64,000 bases of DNA from Hypomesus transpacificus (lineage: Eukaryota; Chordata; Actinopteri; Osmeriformes; Osmeridae). The DNA lies in assembly GCF_021917145.1 (NCBI RefSeq), contig NC_061064.1, positions 4,321,203-4,385,202 on the forward strand, written 5' to 3'. Under the pieces are notes generated by a model. The model saw only the letters and a program-made list of their open reading frames with translations, did no database searches and was not told where the DNA came from. Positions 10,170-21,176 of this stretch are shown in pieces. The number at the start of each line of letters is the position of its first letter. Positions within the stretch are counted from its first letter, which is position 1. The translations under genes and the position numbers were made by a program.

Positions 10170-11792
10170 CTACGGCTTCTCTCCTGAGTGAACACGCTGG
10201 TGTCTCTCCAAGTTTCCTGAATGACTGAAGCTCTTTCCACACTGGTCACAGTGGTACGGCTTCTCTCCTGTGTGAACACGCTGGTGTTTCTTTAAGGTTC
10301 CTGACTGACTGAAGCTCTTCCCACACTGGTCACAGTGGTAAGGTTTCTCTCCTGAGTGAACACGCTGGTGTGTCTCTAAGTCTCCTGACTGACTGAAGCT
10401 CTTCCCACACTGGTCACAGTGGTACGGCTTTTCTCCTGAGTGAACACGCTGGTGTCTTTCTAAGTTTTCTGAATGACTGAAGCTCCTCCCACACTGGTCA
10501 CAGTGGAACGGCTTCTCTCCTGTGTGAACACGCTGGTGTTTCTTTAAGGTCCCTGACTGACTGAAGCTCTTCCCACACTGGTCACAGTGGTACGGCTTGT
10601 CTCCTGAGTGATCACGCTGGTGTGTCTCTAAGTCTCCTGACTGACTGAAGCTCTTCCCACACTGGTCACAGTGGTACAGCTTCTCTCCTGAGTGAACACG
10701 CTGGTGTGTCTCTAAGTCTCCAGACTGACTGAAGCTCTTCCCACACTGGTCACAGTGGTACGGCTTTTCTCCTGAGTGAACACGCTGGTGTGTCTCTAAG
10801 TTTCCAGACTGACTGAAGCTCTTCCCACACTGGTCACAGTGGTACGGCTTCTCTCGTGAGTGAACACGCTGATGTTTCTTTAAGTCTCCTGACTGACTGA
10901 ACCTCTTCCCACACTGGTCACAGAGGTACGGCTTCTCTCCTGTGTGAATACGCTGGTGTCTCTCTAAGTGTCCTGACTGAATGAAACCCTTCCCACACTG
11001 GTCACAGTGGTACGGCTTCTCTCCTGAGTGAACATGCTGGTGTCTCTTTAAGTCTCCTGACTGAATGAAGCTCTTCCCACACTGGTTACAGTGGTACGTC
11101 TTGTCTCTTGAGTGAACACGCTGGTGTGTCTTTAAGTCTCCTGAATGACTGAAGCTCTTCCCACACTGGTCACAGTGGTACGGCTTCTCTCCTGAGTGAA
11201 CACGCTGGTGTCTCTCTAAGTTTCCTGACTGACTGAAGCTCTTCCCACACTGGTCACAGTGGTACGGCTTCTCTCCTGAGTGAACACGCTGGTGTTTCTT
11301 TAAGGTTCCTGACTGCCTGAAGCTCTTCCCACACTGGTCACAGTGGTACGGCTTGTCTCCTGAGTGAACACGCTGGTGTGTCTCTAAGTCTCCTGACTGA
11401 CTGAAGCTCTTCCCACACTGGTCACAGTGGTACACCTTCTCTCCTGAGTGAACACGCTGGTGTTTCTTTAAGTATCCTGACTGACTGAAGCTCTTCCCAC
11501 ACTGGTCACAGTGGTACGGCTTGTCTCCTGAGTGAACACGCTGGTGTGTCTCTAAGTCTCCTGACTGACTGAAGCTCTTCCCACACTGGTCACAGTGGTA
11601 CACCTTCTCTCCTGAGTGAACACGCTGGTGTTTCTTTAAGTATCCTGAATGACTGAAGCTCCTCCCACACTGGTCACAGTGGTACGGCTTCTCTCCTGAG
11701 TGAACATGCTGGTGTCTCTTCAAGTTTCCTAAATGACTGAAGCTCTTCCCACACTGGTCACAGACATCTCGTCTGGCTTTTTCCGGTTCCAT
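10170..11792 (-). CDS. C2H2 zinc-finger protein with 19 tandem fingers (right unit)
   Basis: An open frame of 540 residues starts at an internal ATG ([18 protein letters not shown]) that aligns with MDKEKARNHHC of the left gene. It contains 19 fingers of 28 residues with all Cys2His2 ligands, joined by [14 protein letters not shown]-type linkers. The upstream N-terminal module (11799-11984) is separated by a TAG where the left gene has CGG. The array ends at a TAG brought in by a 6-nt in-frame insertion (TAGGCC) between linker and finger 20; the remnant finger 20 then ends at SQSGH-stop. Fingers 16-18 (SENLERH, SGDLETH, SGTLKKH) match fingers 6-8 of the left gene in order. It may be translated from the internal start as a finger-only protein, or be a pseudogene in the making. 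Confidence 0.65.
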   Translation of the reverse strand: MEPEKARRDVCDQCGKSFSHLGNLKRHQHVHSGEKPYHCDQCGRSFSHSGYLKKHQRVHSGEKVYHCDQCGKSFSQSGDLETHQRVHSGDKPYHCDQCGKSFSQSGYLKKHQRVHSGEKVYHCDQCGKSFSQSGDLETHQRVHSGDKPYHCDQCGKSFRQSGTLKKHQRVHSGEKPYHCDQCGKSFSQSGNLERHQRVHSGEKPYHCDQCGKSFSHSGDLKTHQRVHSRDKTYHCNQCGKSFIQSGDLKRHQHVHSGEKPYHCDQCGKGFIQSGHLERHQRIHTGEKPYLCDQCGKRFSQSGDLKKHQRVHSREKPYHCDQCGKSFSQSGNLETHQRVHSGEKPYHCDQCGKSFSQSGDLETHQRVHSGEKLYHCDQCGKSFSQSGDLETHQRDHSGDKPYHCDQCGKSFSQSGTLKKHQRVHTGEKPFHCDQCGRSFSHSENLERHQRVHSGEKPYHCDQCGKSFSQSGDLETHQRVHSGEKPYHCDQCGKSFSQSGTLKKHQRVHTGEKPYHCDQCGKSFSHSGNLERHQRVHSGEKP

Positions 11793-11798
11793 GCTTTC

Positions 11799-12018
11799 CT
11801 AGGTGGGGACCGGGGTGAGGGAGGAAGTGGTGTTGGGACGTGCTTGAGAGGAGGACAGAGTCTCTGGTCTGATCACTCCACTCCTCAGTAGAGAGATGTA
11901 CAGGTCATGGTGGCACCTCTTGATGTGCTTGTGGAGGTATGTCTGGGCGGTGAAGGAAAGAAGATAATGGGAGCAGGAGAACATCTGAGTCTGGGACGAC
12001 TCTATATCCTTGGTCTTG
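11799..12018 (-). pseudogene. N-terminal module of the right zinc-finger gene, cut off by a stop codon
   Basis: From the acceptor near 12018 the exon encodes MFSCSHYLLSFTAQTYLHKH... up to TSSLTPVPT, then TAG at about 11799-11801. The homologous left gene reads TSSLPPVPTRGSM without a stop. The module resembles a C2H2 finger but has CSHY where the left copy has CSHC, so it has also lost one zinc ligand. Both changes suggest relaxed constraint on the N-terminus of this copy. Confidence 0.65.
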
Positions 12019-12138
12019 GAAGAGAGGGAGCAAGAAAATAAATTTCATACAATTACATACAAACAGCATAGTTAGGAGAAGACATAAGAACAGGAGATAT
12101 GTCAGGAGAGGAGTGAGGAGGAAACTAAGAGGAGGTAC

Positions 12139-12216
12139 CTCTAGTGGAGCTCTTGTTGTCTCAGAGGTAGCTACCGCTAGCTAGCTCGCTACCCCGGCCC
12201 TTCCCTTCTAAGTCTA
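12139..12216 (-). other. Probable non-coding first exon of the right zinc-finger gene
   Basis: Near-identical counterpart of 6643-6720, with a GTACCT donor at its low-coordinate edge and no ATG. The high-coordinate end is approximate. Confidence 0.45.
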
Positions 12217-12901
12217 GTTACTATATCAAGTCATAAATTAAACCGTCTAACTATAGGTAACATGTCACGGATATCTGAAAGCAATTATGTAGTCGCATAA
12301 TGGCTTTATAGAAAGCGGGCTAACATTTTAAAAAGCACGTTTTACCCTATTTAACGTTACACCATGAGGTACGTCTGATGAAGTAGTCAAATCAACATGT
12401 ATGATACGATAACATAATTATTAGTTCTGTGAATTAATGTCCGCCAAATATCTTTGTAAACGTCAGAGTTTGTTGAATTTCAATAAAATATTCACTAAAA
12501 CACAATTCCAAACCTCTTTACGATTTCCTCCACAACTCGAGTGTCCGATTCATACACAATTCAAACGTCTTGAGCCCGCCTCTTTTTCAATTTCATTGGT
12601 TGAATCTGTAAACCAATCATTTTCCTTTCTGCCCTCAGAACATGTTTGAGTGGGCAAAATCGTATCTGCGCTTTGAACTTGAGTGATGAGCCGCACAGCA
12701 TGAGAGTATAGGGAAAGGTTATAGATTATCAGTCGTTGCAGAAGGTCTTGTGATTTGCAGTGTACCATTTGTACCAAAATTAAGTTGATGCTTTTGTACA
12801 ATACGTCTGAGTGTTTTCCCCATCCCCTGCATGGCAAACTATTGCTTTCAAGAACATGTGCAAAAAAAGTACTGTTCAGGTCTGAATCTGTCACAATCAT
12901 A

Positions 12902-12907
12902 TTTATT
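12902..12907 (-). terminator. Candidate poly(A) signal of pou2af3
   Basis: AATAAA on the minus strand, about 180 nt beyond the pou2af3 stop codon. The same hexamer is kept in the orphan copy at 7855-7860. Confidence 0.45.
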
Positions 12908-13087
12908 GACTGACTGATTGCTACTGAAAAGTAGGCCTTCATGAATGCAAAAAAAGATGCTGGTTAAAAAAAAGAAATACGTATTTAAAAACGTTAAAAA
13001 GTATTTCTAATGATTAAAAAACAAAACACGTGCACAAACAAACACACAAGACACATCATATTACAATTATAAGAACAGACTTTCAGT

Positions 13088-14890
13088 TCACCAATACCAT
13101 GCACCAAAACGTTCAGGGCACTCTACAATTTCTTGTAAAACATTGGATGACAATTGAGCATTGCTTGCAAAGATGGGTGTATCATATGGAGCAACATTTG
13201 TAAAGTGTGAGCCATAAGTGGGATCCAGCTGCACAGAACCAAAATGTGTGTAGGAGAAAAGTGAGGATGTGTGTTGATTGTCTATGGGATGAATGTCCTC
13301 CCCTACTGTGGATGGTGAAGTCCAGGTTTCCAACGATGAACTGCAAGTCTGTAGCAAAGGAAAAAATATGATGTTAGTATGAACCTTTAAGATAAAGAAC
13401 TAGGCCCATGACCGATACAACAATCTAAAATGATTGTGGGCCAACAACCGTAGCATGCTTACTTGTCCTTTGTCTGATTCCTGGTTTGTCAATTTTCCGA
13501 AAGGCCAGGAATGTTGAAAAGGGACGTTACTGGGTTCGCTCTTGGCTACAGGTTCCGTCTGATGTGTCATGCAGAAATCGTAGCTGTATGTGGAACACTC
13601 AGTCCCTTGCGAGGTCGAGTTTTCAGTGTAGGGATGTGGTTGTGTGTTGGATTCTGGAACAGGTCAGAAAATCAGATGAGAACAATTGAAAAGAAGAAAA
13701 CCCAACAAATAATGAAAGATTACATTTGGCCATGATTATAAAGACTTGTTTGGGTTCCCTTTCTTTGCAATAATTAGAGTATGCACATTGCACCTACTGT
13801 AGTAAGATTGGGTAGTATCTGGAAACGCATGTATAGGATATTCCTGTGAAAATAATAATCCAGAGAATATTAACAGACATGCCTGATGCATTATTTAGAT
13901 ATAAACTAAATATTATAAGGTACTGTTCTGAAGTAAAAAAAAAATAATAATAATGTTGTCAATATTGGCATGATAGAGAGGATCGTTTGTGTGTGTTTGG
14001 GTGTGTGTGCGTGGGAGTCAGATGGCTGAGTGGTGAGGGAGTCGGGCTAGTAATCAGAAGGTTGCCGGATCGATTCCCCGCCGTGCCACATGATGTTGTG
14101 TCCTTGGGCAAGGCACTTCACCCTACTTGCCTCGGGGGGAATGTCCCTGTACTTACTGTAAGTCGCTCTGGATAAGAGCGTTTGCTAAATGATTAAATGT
14201 AAATGTGTGCAGATGCATCCTACCGATGCCATTTTTATTCCAGCCTGACGAGCCTTGCGTCTTTCCAGCAACTCTTTGACAGTGATCTTCACTCGTACAC
14301 CTTGATAGACCTTCGGGTTATCTGTTCCAAGGAATTTATGGTTAGGTAAATAATGAATTGGATTTCATCACGGGCTTCATTACAGGCTGAAGTTGCAAAA
14401 AGCAACACGATTGATATACACTGCTCAAAAAAATAAAGGGAACACTAAAATAACACATCCTAGATCTGAATGAATTAAATAATCTCATTAACTACTTTTT
14501 TCTTTACATAGTTGAATTGCACAACAGCATGCGGAATTGATTGTCAATCAGTGTTGCTTCCAAAGTGGACATTTGATTTCACAGAAGTGTGATTGACTTG
14601 GATTTACATTGTGTTGATTAAGTGTTCCCTTCATTTTTTTGAGAAGTATGGATCAATCTTGATTGATCTCAAAGATAGATGCTCAAATAAAACCAAAGTT
14701 TCCCATTTTACCAATGTAGGGTTAGAAAAAAAACCCCCACCGGATTTAAATATAACTGCCACTTTCCTTACATTGACCACGTGATAGTCTATCGAAACCA
14801 CAATTGCCCAGTGAATCCGTGACAGAAGATAAGAGGTATAATGTGATAATCACTGGTCTTTATCGTAGACCTAAACTCACCCTGTGACAT
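13088..14890 (-). CDS. pou2af3: POU2AF3 (COLCA2/OCA-T2)-like POU-class-2 coactivator, 5 exons
   Basis: Small transcriptional coactivator that, by family knowledge, binds the POU domain of OCT factors on octamer DNA; mammalian POU2AF3 works with POU2F3 in tuft cells. Exons: 14881-14890 (MSQ), 14224-14321, 13798-13843, 13463-13653, 13088-13348. The lengths 10+98+46+191+261 give 201 residues plus stop, with every phase matching. Exon 2 encodes the diagnostic OCA motif, NPKVYQGVRVKITVKELLER, very close to human COLCA2. The C-terminal two-thirds are Ser/Thr/Tyr-rich and apparently disordered, as expected for an activation region. Exon 3 was added because joining exon 2 to exon 4 directly gives a stop; its donor is ACA|GTAGGT. 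Intron 1 holds a Tc1-like remnant and intron 2 a SINE. pou2af2 lies just upstream on the same strand. Confidence 0.85.
14014..14204 (+). mobile_element. tRNA-derived SINE, copy 1 (in pou2af3 intron 2)
   Basis: The 5' part resembles a tRNA of the Leu/Ser type: box A 'tggctgagtggtgaggg' and box B 'ggttgccggatcgattcc'. The middle reads 'gggcaaggcacttcaccctacttgcctcgg' and the tail 'gtaagtcgctctggataagagcg', shared by many teleost SINEs and their partner LINEs, ending in 'aaatgtaaatg'. It sits antisense to pou2af3 and ends about 20 bp from the exon 2 splice donor. Confidence 0.88.
14419..14646. mobile_element. Internally deleted Tc1/mariner-like element (MITE), pou2af3 intron 1
   Basis: A 228-bp element has inverted ends 'cactgctcaaaaaaataaag...' and, from the other side, 'cttctcaaaaaaatgaaggg...', flanked by TA at 14417-14418 and 14647-14648. 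The ends match those of a widespread fish Tc1-like transposon I recognise from memory. The transposase gene is gone: the two ends are fused near 'gttgaattg|cacaacagcatgc' (about 14520). Confidence 0.8.
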
Positions 14891-15641
14891 TTCGACGAAA
14901 TTTGCACGAAAATTGGGAGGGTCCAACGGCAAATCAACCAAGCACAAAATTAAAGTAGCCTATCCAGACGTCCTTGCCTCTCAGAGAAGTATGAGCGTAG
15001 CCTACTAACAAGTAAATCATTAAAAGTGTTTTGATAGCCTAGCTAACACTGTGTTTTGTGCTGTTTATAGTGTTTGTAACCCGTCGTCATATGAAGACAG
15101 AGCTGTTGATTTGAATATTCAAATTCATCTAAAAAAGCATGGGCGTCACCTGCGGAACAATAAATTAAACCAGTCAATAGCCTTTTAATTGTAGACTTGA
15201 GATAGAGCATGTTAGGTTCATTGAAGGCCATCCTACTTAAGCACAGTCTGGTGCACATGAAGTCTGTGTAAACTTTCAGTTGCAATGTTATTCTATTAGT
15301 ATAATGGGGTATTATTAAAGCCCTGTCTATTCCTTATCTTGTGTTAATCTACAATGTGCATTTTGTTTGATTGGTCCTTAGCGACCTCTACCGTTCAGAA
15401 GTTTCGTTTAGGAATTCTGACACAGGCGGTTATGCATTAAACATTTCCACTGTGTGATTGATTTAAAATAATTTTCTAAAAACAATTGATTTTTGTTATT
15501 GCCATATTTTACTGTCATTTGACCTAACAGTAGCCTATATTTACAAGGATGGATGTTTTGGGACACAGAAAGAGAGCAGAAACATAGCCTACCAGTGAAA
15601 TGGATCATGTGTTATGTGGTGATCTATTGACTGGTAGCAGG

Positions 15642-15647
15642 TTTATT
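15642..15647 (-). terminator. Candidate poly(A) signal of pou2af2
   Basis: AATAAA on the minus strand, about 175 nt past the pou2af2 stop codon at 15819. Confidence 0.4.
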
Positions 15648-15818
15648 ATGATTTATGACAGCATAACAGGTAACAGCATAACAGCATAGAGTTATATTTA
15701 CATTTGCAGTTTTTTTTAATATCATGAATCTCTACCAGGTTTAGTTGGTGCTTCCTGTGTTTTGTCCATCCTGTTACAGTATCCATTTCAGTTTATGTCC
15801 CATCACAGTATATGATTA

Positions 15819-18800
15819 TCAGTAGGCCTTCCGAGGTTCATATGGCAACCAACTGCCAGGGGCATCCTCCTTGGTCCAGGAAGTATTGCTAAGCTGGGCA
15901 GCATCACTGCTGTCTTCTGAGGTCACTTGCATGATTTTGATCCCAGCAGATTCTCCCGGAGCAGTCATGTAAGAGTAACTGGAGGAGTAGTTGGATGAGG
16001 GGGCATATGATGAAGGGGAATAGTGCACCTCTTCTAGAGGGTGTAGAGAGTAGGGCTGGGGGCTAGACAGAGTAGGCATACTACGACCAGTAGACATCCT
16101 GTAGGAAGATGGGCTTTTGGGATCAGGATTGGTCAGCCCATGGGAGCCTGTGGAGGGGACTGGACCCTCAGAACACAGGACCTCACTTTGGCTCACCGAG
16201 TCCTCTTCTGAGTGTTCCCAAGTGTCTCTCTGTCAAAAGAGAGAAGAGAAGGAAAGTAAGAGACATACACTTACAGGATGCAGAATGTACTCTGTTTTAG
16301 AAACCAGAATGTTTTTACCAAGAGATGTGGTGCCTCTCCTGAGAGGGGAGGCAGTAAATGGGGTAAAGCCGAGGGGGGGAAAAGGGCCCCCCCGCTAGCA
16401 GAGATGGCTGTTGCCCCTCGGTAGTCCCCAAATGTCTCAGGGGTGTAGTAGCTGTCGATGAAGGAGGGGTATGTGGACGGGTGATCATAGGACAAGCCCT
16501 TGCTTCCCAGGGCAGGGGTGTATGGGTCTGTCGTGTATTGCTTAGCAGATGGGCAGAGTTCAGAGTCAGTGAGGAAGGGCCTTCGCATGCTGTAGTAACT
16601 AGGTAGCATGTGGGATCCTGTAGGAAGAAGCTGAACATGAGATGTCCCGTGTGACATATTACCTGTCCTCTTTGTGAGATGTGACATGGTACTGTAAATT
16701 GGTATATTTTATGGAATTGTACTGTGTAATATGGATAATTTAACTACATGTACAGTATGTGCTGAAATGTATGCAGTTCAATAGAAAACATATCAGGTGA
16801 ACTGTAGTGCAGTGTATGAGTGTTCAGACATAATAACATTGTTTGTTGACATAGGATGAACAGCCAGTGGCTATACTACAATCTTAAACAATAGAGACTC
16901 ACCTGGCATTTGAACAAAAGATTGTTGGGAATGACTTGTTCCAGCCTGAAAAAAGACCCCAAAAGTTACTACTACACAGACAGACACTGTGTGCAAGTTC
17001 ACACATGTATATTAGGTGAGTCCCAACATATTTAAAAGCAGCACAGTACATTAAACGTGGGTAAAACAGGCTTTTTCCAATGACAGAAAAGGAGGAAGTA
17101 AAGAGGAGCAATGGAGACAAAAAGATAAAGACTGATGGAGGGAAAGTGTGAGTGGAGAGTGGACAGAGAGGAATGAAAGCCAGGCAAATGATGTGGCAAG
17201 ATATTTGAATGTAATTTGCCATTTTGCCAATGTGTCCTACCCCCTTCAAGTGTGACAGGGCTCTGTGAAGGTTCTGTGTGAACAAGCCCAGCGAACACTC
17301 TATACAGCCAAATATATACCTGGTAACTGAAGAGTCATTATAGCTAAAACAGAATCAAATTGAATAATAACCCTTGTTGCATGACTCATTCACTCATTCA
17401 AACTGCAGTCTCAAAGAAGATGTCCCAAGTCACCTGGATATGTAAACTGTTTGTATAAATAACATGACGTTTGTTCATAAAGCCTTATGAACTGAGAATT
17501 GCTTCTGTATCTTCAGTATTGCACTTGTTACATATTACTGTAAAAAAAACATGTGGCATTAAAAGAAGACACTAATAATGAATCACACTAGCACTCATCA
17601 CAGACATTCCGGTCAGTCATTGATTCATCATTCAGCAAACAACATAAGGCCGCTTGTATGTTAGGGATAGGGAGTCAGATGGTTGAGTTGTTAGAGAGTC
17701 GGGCTACTAATCAGAAGGTTGCCGGTTCGATTCCGGCTGACCTTGTGTCCTTAGGCAAGGCACTTCACCCTACTTGCCTCGGGGGAATGTCCCTGTATTT
17801 ACTGTAAGTCGCTCTGGATAAGAGTGTCTTCTAAATGACTAAATGTAAATGTAATGTTGGTCAGCAGGTATATCGTATTATACATTCTGTAAATAAACCA
17901 GTAGCAAGTATTTATTTGCTTTAATGATGGCAAATAATAAGCACATTCTATAAACGCCAAAAGTATTTTGGTTGTCTTGAACAACATACTGAACAGAGTA
18001 TATACTGTTAATGCCTCAGTGCACTGTTGCATCAGCAATGGGAAAACCCCCCCGTGTAACTATATGGCAGGTGAAAAAATATCCAATGACAAATGGCTTC
18101 TTCCTTTTTATGCATTTGACAAAAGAATTTAGTCCAAAAGATTCCATTGGATAGAAAATAATTTAAAATGATTTCTTCTGCAGAAAATCAACATCCATTT
18201 AGCTCGATAAAGCCTCCCTCAATGATCTACGTGTTTGTTTTAGGTGAGGGCTTGGGGATGGTCATCCCCTGGCTTAACTGTCTGGGGCCAACAATAGCCC
18301 ACTTGTCTCAGGTCTGCAGTGGAGATGGCTGCTCATTTTGGCAGGTGCGTCTGATTAAGGTCTCTGATAGGTGACCTGCTTGCACAGAAAGCTCTGAGCA
18401 CAGACCCGCTGTCAACCGACTACGTTTGGAACATGTCACAGCTAATGGTGTGGGTGGAGGAGTTGTGTAACCATGAAAAGCCATTCATTCGTTTGCTCTG
18501 TGTGGTTCCGTGCAGACCCCTCTGGCCTTGCCTTTGTGTAGCCTACTAGGAGCAGGCATACACTGTATTGGTATTTCCTTTGTGTGGTTATTGGACATGA
18601 TTACCCCATAGAAAGTTTGATGAAGAATGTAAATATCAAGAGAACCAACATAGAAAGACACAGAGGGATGAATAATAGCAAGGGAGAGCGAGTAAAAGAG
18701 AGAGTAAAGCAAAAAGCAAACTCACATTGAATCTGGGAACGTTTGTCTGCCTCAACCTTTTCTCTGCAAGCAGGTCTTTGACTGTGTGTTTGACTCTGAC

Positions 18801-19654
18801 ACCCTGGTAGACTCTTTTGGAGTACTCTGCAAAGAAACCACAAACGAGTTAAAATGATCTGTTTATTCAAATAATTAATTCATTGTTACCTTACTGTTCC
18901 TGTTCCCAAGCGTGTAGTTATTGTTGAATATACTGCCATAAGCTTGCATGATATTACCTCTTGATTAGTCAAGTTACAGTGGAATATAAATATGAATATA
19001 CACAATGAGTTGGTCTTGTACTTTGGACTTTTTTTTCCCCGGAAGTTAAGTTATAATATAATAACCTTGTACTTTTTCTTTGTAGTAATGTACTTATATT
19101 TGAGATCATAAATAAACACCAACTTCCATGTATAGTGCTGGTGGGGAGAGATACCTTTGGGAGGAAACTCTTAGTTCATTTTGCTTTGACAGCCTGGAGT
19201 AGCAATTTGTACAGTAGCAATGTCAGCTGTTTGTACAGTAGCATTGTCATTGTAGCTTTCTGATGTTGTAGTTAAACATGATATATATTTCGTAGTTTCA
19301 TAGATATATACACATGATGAGTAGTACTCAAACTCCTGAGTATGTGATACCAAATGATGTACAGCCATTCTTGGATGATTAACCTAATTTATAAATACAG
19401 TCTTATAACATACAGTACAGTGCAAAATTCTTAGGCACAATTTAAACAAATTAAAGGTAAAGAAAAAATGCTTAAAGGAATAATGGAAAGAAAAGACAAA
19501 ACAAAAATCTTTGCAAAAGTATGCCGTACAAAATATATATATGTAAAAAGATAATATTCATGTAAAATATATTGGATGTCTATGACTTTTGCACAGTACT
19601 GTATAAAAAAATACACACCAATGTAAAAAAATAAAAAAATAAACCTGTTTCCAT
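15819..19654 (-). CDS. pou2af2: POU2AF2 (C11orf53/OCA-T1) POU-class-2 coactivator, 5 exons
   Basis: Coactivator of POU2F3-type octamer factors, required with POU2AF3 for tuft-cell identity in mammals. Exons: 19645-19654 (MET), 18726-18826, 16903-16945, 16319-16617, 15819-16229; 10+101+43+299+411 nt gives 287 residues with consistent phases. Exon 2 carries the OCA motif EYSKRVYQGVRVKHTVKDLL, nearly identical to human C11orf53. Exon 3 encodes SFVQMP. Exon 4 begins with SYYSMRRPFLTDSE and contains GDYR and PHLLPP motifs. The C-terminus ends WLPYEPRKAY, close to the human ...YECRRAY end. The first exon (ATGGAAACAG|GTTTAT) is the least certain call because it is only 10 nt with a weak donor, but MET followed by EYSKRVYQ agrees with the human start as I recall it. 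The exon plan parallels pou2af3 throughout. Confidence 0.9.
17667..17853 (+). mobile_element. tRNA-derived SINE, copy 2 (in pou2af2 intron 2)
   Basis: Same family as 14014-14204: 'gggagtcagatggttgag' start, box B 'ggttgccggttcgattccgg', 'ggcaaggcacttcaccctacttgcctcggggg', and tail 'gtaagtcgctctggataagagtg'. Its box B is nearer to a true tRNA than in copy 1. It lies between exons 3 and 2 of pou2af2, antisense to the gene. Confidence 0.88.
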
Positions 19655-20705
19655 GGCGTTGTTGTCCAAATCAAGACTTGTAATCGTTCTTTTTATATTT
19701 TCTCCAGGAACTGAGGCAAACATCTTTTAATGCTACTGAACTGGGGAACACACAAATTTTCACGTTGGACGTTCAGATGTTATGCAGCATCATAGCAATG
19801 CAGGCAGCCTTTTTGCTTTGTATAAATGCAAATTATTGGCAAGACGTTTCTCAATAATTTGCATTGTCATTTCAGATTAGACTACAAAATCTTACCAATG
19901 GTGTGGATGTGCAAGGTCTGTGCATTGAGGTGAATATGGTGAGGGCAATTATAGTGAAGATGCTGATAACAATTATGAAGATGACAACAATTATGAAGAT
20001 GATGATAATGAGGATAATAATGATGAGAATTTAATGATGATGATAAGAATAATAAAAGGTTATGTTGTTCAGATCAACACTATGAGGAAATATAAGAGAA
20101 ATAAAAGAAAATACACCTTAGTTGACACCTATCTTAACTGTGTTTTACAAAGAGAACTTGTTCTCCACCTGAGGGTTTTTCCCGGGAATCAAATGGCTGC
20201 AGGCACTGAGTGGTTGGTCACACAGGTGCCCACGGAAGCAACAATTTCAACGTATAATTTACTAGGTGTTTTATTTGAAATTAAGGTGGGGGAGGGGGAT
20301 CACCACAGTTACAGTGGAGACTGTGGTTAGTCTGACCTTTTCTTCCACTGAACTGGAAACATCCAGGTGTAATGTGTTATTTCAGTTCTGTGCTGCATCT
20401 CAGTGTTCATAGGAACATTATCAGACAGGCCATGCTCAGAGTATGACAGGTTAAACGCAGGGCCGTCCTTATCTCCCTCTGGAAACAAAGAGCTACAGTA
20501 CACAGACCAGGCCGTTCCTTAAAAAAACACACACATAAAAGGCTTCTAATAGGCTCTTCAATGTAATTGTCCTTACAATAATGGCTGTCTAACTGCCTAT
20601 AACTGAAAATATATTTGAGTAGGATAAACATTTATTTCTTGATTATATTGCACTAATGTGTTGTGATTAAGAAAGTGTATTGTCCATAAACGGAGTGACT
20701 AAGTT
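19655..20705. other. pou2af2 upstream region, no gene
   Basis: No coding exon is recognisable. A short imperfect run of gat/aat triplets ('aatgatgatgataag' type) lies at about 19968-20055. The pou2af2 promoter and 5' UTR should lie at the low-coordinate side, but I cannot place them. Confidence 0.5.
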
Positions 20706-20709
20706 CAGT

Positions 20710-21176
20710 TGAGTTCTGGATTTTAATAATATTTGCAATCTGCAGACTGGGAGAGAAAACCAGGCCTCTGGCAATAAATGACAACACCACACCAGGCTTA
20801 GGTCTCAATCATTTCTCTCTCCGCTCTGAAGGCCGGAGGACCATCTTTTATAGGGCACAAGAATGTAAACATGGATAGTGACAGACAGGCAGTAATGACA
20901 TTACAACAGTTTCAAAGAAAGAGATTCACAGCTCCCAACACATGACCACTTAGACTAGAGAGTTAATAGTTGGAGCTCTCCTTGGAGTCATGACTAGAGA
21001 TGTTTACCCAGAACTTTCTCCCTACCCAGAACATCTATTAACCCTGACACATAGACACAACCTACTCTTATTAACAGCAAGCTCACAGGAGAACATATCA
21101 ACTAAATTAGTATCCAATGACTAGTTCTATTGATTTGTGAATAGTGTAAGCACACAGGAAAACCCAATTTCTTCCA
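20710..21176 (-). mobile_element. Solo LTR of a retrotransposon, 467 bp
   Basis: Ends are TG...CA, with 4-bp direct repeats CAGT at 20706-20709 and 21177-21180. Read on the minus strand it has a TATA box (CCCTATAAAAG near 20847-20857), preceded by a U3-like region and followed by about 130 bp ending in 'attattaaaatccagaactca', where a poly(A) signal would be expected. No internal retroviral-type genes are beside it, so it is a solo LTR left by recombination. The 4-bp duplication fits Ty3/Gypsy or endogenous-retrovirus-like elements; the family is not resolved. Confidence 0.7.

Larger units (their letters stand above)
9060..13869. repeat. Segmental duplication, right unit
   Basis: Counterpart of 5218-8829. 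It differs by a LINE insertion in the finger gene's 3' flank (9330-10030), a longer finger array (19 against 8), and the lack of about 560 bp near 12650-12730. Its upstream edge lies inside pou2af3 intron 2, so the copying event took exons 3-5 and left the start of that gene behind. Confidence 0.85.

Noticed and set aside
14014-14090. Functional tRNA gene
   Set aside because: Boxes A and B are present, but the body is diverged, an acceptor stem cannot be paired, and the SINE tail follows, so it is a SINE head and not a tRNA gene.
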